A stretch of 64,000 nt of DNA from Microbacterium salsuginis. Lineage in GTDB: Bacteria > Actinomycetota > Actinomycetes > Actinomycetales > Microbacteriaceae. Both the position numbers and the translations under genes were made by a program. Positions 58,583 to 64,000 of the stretch are shown here, one piece after another (positions within the stretch are counted from its first letter, which is position 1; each line of letters opens with the position of its first letter). The stretch spans positions 1 to 64,000 of the forward strand of contig NZ_JABACI010000004.1 in NCBI RefSeq assembly GCF_012524205.1, written 5' to 3'. The notes under the pieces were generated by a model that ran no database searches, was not told where the DNA came from, and saw nothing but the letters and a program-made list of their open reading frames with translations.

Positions 58583-59370
58583 ATGCGATCCACGGCGAGT
58601 TCGTTCGCCTCTTCTCGACCCGGCTCCCGCTGTGGGCGATCCTCGCAGCGGCCTGCGGCGGCGCGTTCACGGGCATGCTGGCACTGATCGGGCCCGAGAA
58701 CTCGACGACGCCGATGCCCGGCATCGACACCGCGGAGGGCGCAGGCCTCGTCGTCGGCCTGGGCACCCTCCTGCTGTTCGTGCCCGCGCTCATCGGCACC
58801 ATCGCGATCACCGCCGAATACCGGCACCGCACGATCGGCACGACCTTCCTCACCGTCCCGCGTCGCGGCCGGGTCCTCGGGGCCAAGCTCGCCGTCTACA
58901 CGGTGCTCGGCCTGCTCTACGGGCTGGTCGCATCCACGGTGTCCGGCGTCTCGCTGACCGCGGCGGCCTCCATCCGCGGCGTCGATCTCGGAGTCTCGAA
59001 CGAGGACCTCGTGGTGACGCTTGCCCAGCTGGCGCTGGCATCGGCCGTCTACATGCTGCTCGGCGTCGGCATCGGCGCCCTCGCGCGCCACCAGTTGCTC
59101 GCGATCGGGATCGTGCTCGGCTACTTCTACTTCCTCGAGCACGTCCTGATGCTGATCCCCGGGGTCAACGCGGTCTACCCGTTCCTGCCCGGAGGGGCCA
59201 CGGCATCCCTCACCCGGTTCACCTTCCTCAGCGACGCCATCGCGGACCAGACCCCGCTAGGCGGAGCACCGCTGGCCTCGCCTCTGCTCGGCGCGGCGAT
59301 CCTCCTTGCCTACGCTCTGCTCGCCGCGGTGATCGCCGTCGCCGCGCCGCTCCGGCGCGACCTGAGCTGA
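58579..59370 (+). CDS. ABC transporter permease, ABC-2 type
   Basis: A 263-residue membrane protein with six hydrophobic segments and TAEYRHRTIGTTFLTVPRRGRVLGAKLAVY, the conserved loop of BcrB-like ABC-2 permeases. With the preceding ATPase it forms an export pump or a membrane-stress protein complex; the substrate is unknown. ATG 58579 overlaps the ATPase stop. Confidence 0.85.
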   Translation: MNAIHGEFVRLFSTRLPLWAILAAACGGAFTGMLALIGPENSTTPMPGIDTAEGAGLVVGLGTLLLFVPALIGTIAITAEYRHRTIGTTFLTVPRRGRVLGAKLAVYTVLGLLYGLVASTVSGVSLTAAASIRGVDLGVSNEDLVVTLAQLALASAVYMLLGVGIGALARHQLLAIGIVLGYFYFLEHVLMLIPGVNAVYPFLPGGATASLTRFTFLSDAIADQTPLGGAPLASPLLGAAILLAYALLAAVIAVAAPLRRDLS

Positions 59371-59441
59371 CGACCGAGTGCCGAGAATCGGCCCCGAGAG
59401 CTCGCGCCCGGAGAGCCGGGCCGCGATGAAACCGCCCGGGA

Positions 59442-60557
59442 TCAGCGCCAGACGTCGGCGGCGATGTCGACGACCTCGCGCACCTTCGCCCACTGCTCGT
59501 CCTCGGTGAGGACGTTGCCCTCCTCGGTCGAGGCGAAGCCGCACTGCGGGCTCAGCGCGAGCTGCCCGAGCGGAGCGAACTTCGAAGCCTCGTCGATGCG
59601 CTGCTTGACGGCATCCACGTCCTCGAGCTCTCCGCTCTTGGACGTGATCAGGCCGAGCACCACCGTCTTGTCACCCTCGGGGAGGAACCGCAGCGGCTCG
59701 AAGCCGCCCGCGCGCTCGCTGTCGTACTCGAGGAAGTAGCCGTCGTACGCGGTGTTGCCCAGCAGCTGCTCGGCGACCGGCTCGTAGCCGCCCGACGAGA
59801 TCCAGGTGGAACGGAAGTTGCCGCGGCACACGTGCGTGGTGACGACGAGATCGTCGGGCTTGCCCTCGAGGATCCGGTTCAGCATGGTCGCGTAGCGCTC
59901 GGCGATGCCGTCGGTGCGGATGCCGCGGTCGCGGGCTTTCTCGAGTTCGACGTCCGAGCAGAGATAGGCCCACGCGGTGTCGTCGAACTGCAGGTAGCGC
60001 GCGCCGGCGTCGTAGAAGGCGGCCACCGCGTCGCGGTACGCCTGCACCAGGTCGTCGACGATCGCCTCGCGGCCGTCGTACGCCGACTCGGCGATGTGGC
60101 CGGGCTCGAGGCGGAAGTCGAGCACGGTCGGTGCCGGGATGCTGAACTTCGGAGTCGCCCCGGTGGTGCGCTCGAGCAGGCTCTTGAGCGAGCGGAAGTG
60201 CTCGAGGAACGGGTGGCTGTCGCTGAACCCGATCTTGTCGCTGATCTCGATGCCGCGAGGGCGGGTCTGCACCCCCTGGAACTGGATGCCGTGATCGAGC
60301 TCGACGATGTCGACGCCGTCGAGCAGCCCGAAGAAGTCGAAGTGCCACCACGAGCGACGGAACTCCCCGTCGGTCGCGAGCTTCAGGCCGGCGTCGGCCT
60401 CCTGCACGACAAGCTCGGCGATCGCCGTGTCTTCCGCGACGCGGAGTGCATCGGCATCGATCTGGCCGTCGGCGAAACGGCGGCGGGCTTCGGCAAGGGC
60501 GGTCGGGCGGAGGAAGCTGCCGACGATGTCGGCACGGTACGGCGGCGTAGACACCAT
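59442..60557 (-). CDS. Core-MetE-like methionine synthase (short, cobalamin-independent family)
   Basis: A 371-residue protein covering only the catalytic domain of MetE, like Bacillus YxjG/YxjH. Zinc ligands are visible: His and Cys in VVTTHVCRGNF, and the last Cys in LALSPQCGFAST; DDTAWAYLC and GFSDSHPF are family segments. Core enzymes move a methyl group to homocysteine or another thiol, from a donor that varies. Because LigM reactions produce 5-methyl-THF, it could take part in methyl recycling, which is inference; it is 2.3 kb from that operon and monocistronic. Confidence 0.82.
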   Translation of the reverse strand: MVSTPPYRADIVGSFLRPTALAEARRRFADGQIDADALRVAEDTAIAELVVQEADAGLKLATDGEFRRSWWHFDFFGLLDGVDIVELDHGIQFQGVQTRPRGIEISDKIGFSDSHPFLEHFRSLKSLLERTTGATPKFSIPAPTVLDFRLEPGHIAESAYDGREAIVDDLVQAYRDAVAAFYDAGARYLQFDDTAWAYLCSDVELEKARDRGIRTDGIAERYATMLNRILEGKPDDLVVTTHVCRGNFRSTWISSGGYEPVAEQLLGNTAYDGYFLEYDSERAGGFEPLRFLPEGDKTVVLGLITSKSGELEDVDAVKQRIDEASKFAPLGQLALSPQCGFASTEEGNVLTEDEQWAKVREVVDIAADVWR

Positions 60558-60636
60558 GCGAGGCTACTCGATGCCTTCCGGCCACGCGAACGGCGCGTCA
60601 TGGCCCGTCACCTGACGTCTTGGCCTTGCCGACCCG

Positions 60637-61554
60637 TCAGAACACGTACTCCATGAGGTCGACGCCGAGCGTGCGGAACGCGTCGTGCGCGCGCATCCGG
60701 TGGTAGATCGACAGGTCGTCGAAGCACACGATGAGCGCGTACGAGACCCCGGCCCGCGGCCCGGCGAGCACGCCGGCCTCGACCCGGATGCCGGCATCCC
60801 GCCCCGTCTTGTTGATGAAGAGCAGTCCGTGCTCGTCGTTCTCGTGCGAGAACGGGTCGAGACCGGTCGCGGATGCCACGAGGGACAGGTCGTGATTGAG
60901 GCTCAGCCACTCGGCGACCTGCGCGCTCACACCCGGCGACACGACCTGCGAGTTGACGAGGGCGGCGAACACCTCGGCGAGCTCGCGTGCGGATCCGAGC
61001 GCGAAGTGCGGCGCGTCGTCGGGACCGCGCTCGTCGCGGAAACGGTCCAGCAGCGCCGACCGGGCGAGCCCGAGCTGCTCGATGCGCGCGCGTACCGCGG
61101 GCAGACCCACACGCGCGAGCAGCGCGTTGGCGGCGAGAGCGTCGCCGGTGGATGCCGTCAGCACCGCGAGATCCGACAGCGGCAGCGCCGGCGCCTTGAG
61201 ATGCTGCCACACCCCCGCCACGGTCACGGTGTCCAGCTGTGCGCGGTCGATGATCTCGAGCGGCTCGAGCTGCCCGGACTCGAACGCCGCGGCGACTTCG
61301 ATCAGGAGCGGCACGACACCGAGGCCCGCCACCGGAAGCGTGACGAAATCGTCACCGGCGAGCACCGACGTCCCGCGATCGAGATCGGTGATGCGCACCG
61401 AGATCTTCGCTCCGGATGCGGCGAGATCGTCGAGCGCCTTCAGCGTCGACGTGAACGATCGGCGTCCGGCTGCCGCCCTCCTCGGCACCCTTCTGCTGGT
61501 GCTTCGTCGCGACCCCCGCAGCGACTCCGCATCCCTTCTGGGCTCAGTGCCCAC
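60637..61554 (-). CDS. Class A beta-lactamase-fold protein with degenerate active site
   Basis: A 305-residue protein. The overall order is that of class A serine beta-lactamases, and KTG is present at 249-251 (FINKTGRDAGIRVEAGVLAG). However, SxxK is replaced by Gly77-Leu-Gly-Val80 in LPVAGLGVVPLL, and SDN by Gly137-Asp-Ala139. No secretion signal is evident; the N-terminus is Arg-rich. It should not hydrolyse beta-lactams by the usual mechanism and may bind ligands or act otherwise. GTG 61554 follows GGAAGGG. Confidence 0.75.
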   Translation of the reverse strand: MGTEPRRDAESLRGSRRSTSRRVPRRAAAGRRSFTSTLKALDDLAASGAKISVRITDLDRGTSVLAGDDFVTLPVAGLGVVPLLIEVAAAFESGQLEPLEIIDRAQLDTVTVAGVWQHLKAPALPLSDLAVLTASTGDALAANALLARVGLPAVRARIEQLGLARSALLDRFRDERGPDDAPHFALGSARELAEVFAALVNSQVVSPGVSAQVAEWLSLNHDLSLVASATGLDPFSHENDEHGLLFINKTGRDAGIRVEAGVLAGPRAGVSYALIVCFDDLSIYHRMRAHDAFRTLGVDLMEYVF

Positions 61555-61619
61555 GGGTTTCCCTTCCGGTTCTGTGTCCCCAGGTGGTCTCGGGTTCGGG
61601 GTGGTTCAGCGGGTCGAGG

Positions 61620-63584
61620 TCACCAGATGGTGACGCGCTGATCGGCGTCGAGCCAGAGCGCGTCCGACTCGGTGACACCGAAAGCATCGTAGAACGCGTC
61701 GATGTTTCGCACGATCTGATTGCAGCGGAATTCGTTGGGCGAGTGCGGGTCGATCGTCAGCAGGCGGATGGTCTCGGCATCGCGTCCCTTCTGCTGCCAG
61801 ATCTGGCCCCAGCTGAGGAACAGCCGCTGCAGGCCGGTGTACCCGTCGATCTCGGGGTCACCGGCGCGTTCGGCGTGGAGCTGATACGCCTTGATCGCGA
61901 TGCCCAGGCCGCCCAGGTCGCCGATGTTCTCACCGATCGTGAGCGCACCGTTGACGTGGTGCTCGTCGGCGAGGCCCTGCGGCACGAGGGCGTCGAACTG
62001 CGCGATGAGGTTCTTCGTGCGGTCCTCGAACGCGGTGCGGTCGGCGTCGGTCCACCAGTCGCGCAGCGATCCGTCGCCGTCGAACCGGCTGCCCTGGTCG
62101 TCGAAGCCGTGACCGATCTCGTGCCCGATCACGGCGCCGATTCCGCCGTAGTTGGCGGCCGCGTCGCGGTCGGCCTCGAAGAACGGGTGCTGCAGGATCG
62201 CGGCCGGGAAGACGATCTCGTTCATCAGCGGGTTGTAGTACGCGTTGACCGTCTGCGGCGTCATGTACCACTCGTCGCGGTCGATCGGCTGGCCGACCTT
62301 CGCGAGCTGCCGGTCGTGCTCCCACACGTGGGCGCGGCGCACGTTGCCGACGAGGTCGTCCGCGGCGATCTCGAGAGTGGAGTAGTCCTTCCACTTCACC
62401 GGGTAGCCGATCTTCGGCGTGAAGGCGTCGAGCTTGGCGAGCGCCCGCTCGCGGGTCTCGGGGCTCATCCACTCGAGGTCGGTGATCGACTGACGGTAGG
62501 CCTCGATCAGGTTCGCGACGAGTTCGTCCATCGCCTCCTTCGCGGCCGGCGGGAAGTGACGCTCGACGTACACACGGCCGATGGCCTCGCCCATCGCGGC
62601 CTCGGCGAGGCTCACGCCGCGCTTCCAGCGCTCGCGGTTGACCGGCACACCGGTCAGCTGCGTGCCGTAGAACGCGAAGTTCTCGGCGACGAACTCCTCC
62701 GACAGGAACGCGGCACCGGAGTGCACGACGGCGAAGCGCAGCCACGCCTTCCAGTCGTCCAGGCGGTCTTCGGTGAGCAGCGAACCGAGGCCCTCGAAGA
62801 AGCTCGGCTGATACACGTTGACCTCGGCGAACGCGTCGGCGTACTCCTTCGCGACCCCTTCCAGCCACGGTGCGAGGTCCGCTCCCGCGAGCGTCAGCAG
62901 GTCGGCCCACGGCATCAGGTTGTACGTCTTGACGGCATCGCGGCTGGCGACGTTGTCCCAGTGGTGCGTGGCGAGCTCGGTCTCGAGCGCGAAGATGCGA
63001 TCAGCGGATGCCTCGGCCTCGGGCACGCCGGCCAGCTCGAGCATCTTCTGCACGTGCGCGCGGAAAGCGGTGCGGGTGGGCTCGAAGTTGTCGAGGCGGT
63101 AGTAGCTCTCGTCCGGCAACGACAGTCCGCCCTGGATGAAGAACGGCACGTAGCGCTGCGGGTTGCCCGGGTCGGGCTCGACGTAGAGGTGGATCAGCGC
63201 AGCGACGCCGTCACGCTCGAACTCGCCCGTGGTGCGCAGGAAGCCCGCGATGTCGGTGATGGCGTCCACGCGGGCGAGGACGTCCGCCAGCGGTGCCGCC
63301 CCGAGCTCCTCGATGCGCTCGGTGTCCATGAAGCTGGTGTAGAGATCGCCGATCTTGCGGGTCTCGGTGCCGGCTTCGGCATCCGTGGACTCCACCACGA
63401 TCGCATGCACGTCCTTCTCCGCCTGCTCGGCGATCAGGTGGAACGAACCCCACCGCGCCTTGTCGTCCGGAATGTCGGTGCGGTCGAGCCACGCGCCGTT
63501 GACGTGGCGGAAAAGATCGTCCTGAGGGCGGATCTCGGCGCTCAGCTCATCGAGCGCGAGACCGGAGCGGGGGGCGTCGGTCAT
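61620..63584 (-). CDS. M13 family zinc metallopeptidase (neprilysin/PepO-like)
   Basis: A 654-residue peptidase. HEIGH at residues 488-492 gives two zinc ligands, GENIGDLGG about 55 residues later the third (Glu), and NAYYNP the substrate-binding Asn-Ala-x-Tyr. The C-terminal VTIW matches the family end. There is no signal peptide, so it is cytoplasmic, as in many actinobacterial PepO-like enzymes that digest short peptides. ATG 63584 is clear. Confidence 0.92.
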   Translation of the reverse strand: MTDAPRSGLALDELSAEIRPQDDLFRHVNGAWLDRTDIPDDKARWGSFHLIAEQAEKDVHAIVVESTDAEAGTETRKIGDLYTSFMDTERIEELGAAPLADVLARVDAITDIAGFLRTTGEFERDGVAALIHLYVEPDPGNPQRYVPFFIQGGLSLPDESYYRLDNFEPTRTAFRAHVQKMLELAGVPEAEASADRIFALETELATHHWDNVASRDAVKTYNLMPWADLLTLAGADLAPWLEGVAKEYADAFAEVNVYQPSFFEGLGSLLTEDRLDDWKAWLRFAVVHSGAAFLSEEFVAENFAFYGTQLTGVPVNRERWKRGVSLAEAAMGEAIGRVYVERHFPPAAKEAMDELVANLIEAYRQSITDLEWMSPETRERALAKLDAFTPKIGYPVKWKDYSTLEIAADDLVGNVRRAHVWEHDRQLAKVGQPIDRDEWYMTPQTVNAYYNPLMNEIVFPAAILQHPFFEADRDAAANYGGIGAVIGHEIGHGFDDQGSRFDGDGSLRDWWTDADRTAFEDRTKNLIAQFDALVPQGLADEHHVNGALTIGENIGDLGGLGIAIKAYQLHAERAGDPEIDGYTGLQRLFLSWGQIWQQKGRDAETIRLLTIDPHSPNEFRCNQIVRNIDAFYDAFGVTESDALWLDADQRVTIW

Positions 63585-63643
63585 GCGTTCCAGGATATGC
63601 GCCCGCCAGAGTCGCTACGGCCGGGCCTCGTAGGCTCGGGAGT

Positions 63644-64000
63644 GTGACGAGTTCGCCAGACACGCTGAACCGCGACATCCTGCGACTCGCGGTCCCCGCG
63701 CTGGGTGCGCTCGTCGCCGAGCCGCTGTTCCTCATCGTCGACTCGGCACTGGTCGGGCACCTCGGTGTCGAGCCGCTCGCGGGCCTCGGCATCGCCTCGG
63801 CGGTGCTGCAGACGATCGTCGGGCTCATGGTGTTCCTCGCGTACTCGACGACTCCGGCGGTCGCGCGCCGCTTCGGCGCGGGCGACCCGTCGCGGGCGGT
63901 GTCTGTCGGCATCGACGGCATGTGGCTGGCGCTCGGCATCGGCGCCGTGCTGGCGCTGGTGGGGTACCTCTCCACTCCGGTGCTCGTCGGATCGTTCGGC
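63644..64000 (+). CDS. MATE-family (DinF-like) multidrug efflux protein, N-terminal part
   Basis: GTG 63644 opens a frame that runs off the right edge; 119 residues are visible: TSSPDTLNRDILRLAVPALGALVAEPLFLIVDSALVGHLGVEPLAGLGIASAVLQTIVGLMVFLAYSTTPAVARRFGAGD. The ALVGHLG...LAGLGIA segment is the first-helix-pair signature of MATE exporters, DinF branch. It would export cationic drugs using H+ or Na+. Confidence 0.85.
   Translation, partial: MTSSPDTLNRDILRLAVPALGALVAEPLFLIVDSALVGHLGVEPLAGLGIASAVLQTIVGLMVFLAYSTTPAVARRFGAGDPSRAVSVGIDGMWLALGIGAVLALVGYLSTPVLVGSFG

Overview
The window is high-GC DNA (about 70% by eye) with short intergenic gaps, 4-nt ATGA/GTGA gene overlaps, several GTG starts, DUF222-type HNH endonuclease genes and a dispersed GTTGAGCGAGCG-type repeat. 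Together these point to an actinobacterium of the Microbacteriaceae, probably Microbacterium or a close relative (inference). No rRNA, tRNA, CRISPR, phage or IS element was seen.

Layout. 1-4.1 kb: tail of a DUF222/HNH gene, a small unknown ORF, a Cmx-like chloramphenicol-type MFS exporter behind an apparent attenuator, a nucleotidyltransferase-fold protein, a tyrosine phosphatase and an S4-domain protein. 4.2-9.6 kb: secreted DUF6351 hydrolase, PaaX-type regulator, aldehyde dehydrogenase, divergent GntR/FCD regulator. 9.7-14.5 kb: first branched-chain-type (Liv) ABC transporter. 14.8-18 kb: LigM-like O-demethylase paralogue 1, IclR regulator, NAD-binding dehydrogenase. 18-24.2 kb: second Liv transporter led by a Tat-exported metallo-beta-lactamase-fold protein. 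24.3-29.4 kb: five-gene CoA-dependent operon (MaoC hydratase, SDR, acyl-CoA ligase, amidohydrolase, acyl-CoA dehydrogenase) resembling the Cou hydroxycinnamate pathway of Rhodococcus. 29.5-33 kb: IclR regulator, NDMA-type alcohol dehydrogenase, aldehyde dehydrogenase. 33-36.8 kb: IlvD/Edd dehydratase, FAD oxidoreductase, MarR regulator. 36.8-45.1 kb: eight-gene operon (UGSC-type protein, 371-aa unknown, small CxxC protein, both aconitase X subunits, SsuABC/TauABC-like transporter) divergent from a CoA ligase. 45.1-50 kb: IclR, LigM-like paralogue 2, LysR and a secreted tannase-family esterase. 50.2-51.9 kb: DUF222/HNH gene and repeats. 51.9-57.1 kb: close LigM homologue divergent from 4-oxalomesaconate hydratase, CHA aldolase, OMA tautomerase and a type I (VOC) extradiol dioxygenase. 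57.2-64 kb: ArsR-like regulator, drug-type ABC transporter, core-MetE-like protein, degenerate beta-lactamase-fold protein, M13 peptidase and the start of a MATE exporter.

Working model. From about 4 to 57 kb this looks like a catabolic superlocus for plant-derived methoxylated aromatics. Secreted esterases would release hydroxycinnamate or gallate units, ABC transporters import them, the CoA-dependent operon shortens side chains, three tetrahydrofolate-dependent O-demethylase homologues remove methyl groups, and the ring-cleavage module feeds pyruvate and oxaloacetate into central metabolism. Three recurring promoter motifs tie the blocks together: ATTGTYRACGAT, TTCC-N7-GGAA, and CAGGTAACCTG next to a -10. 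The aconitase X/UGSC operon has no pathway I can assign and is the best candidate for an undescribed system.
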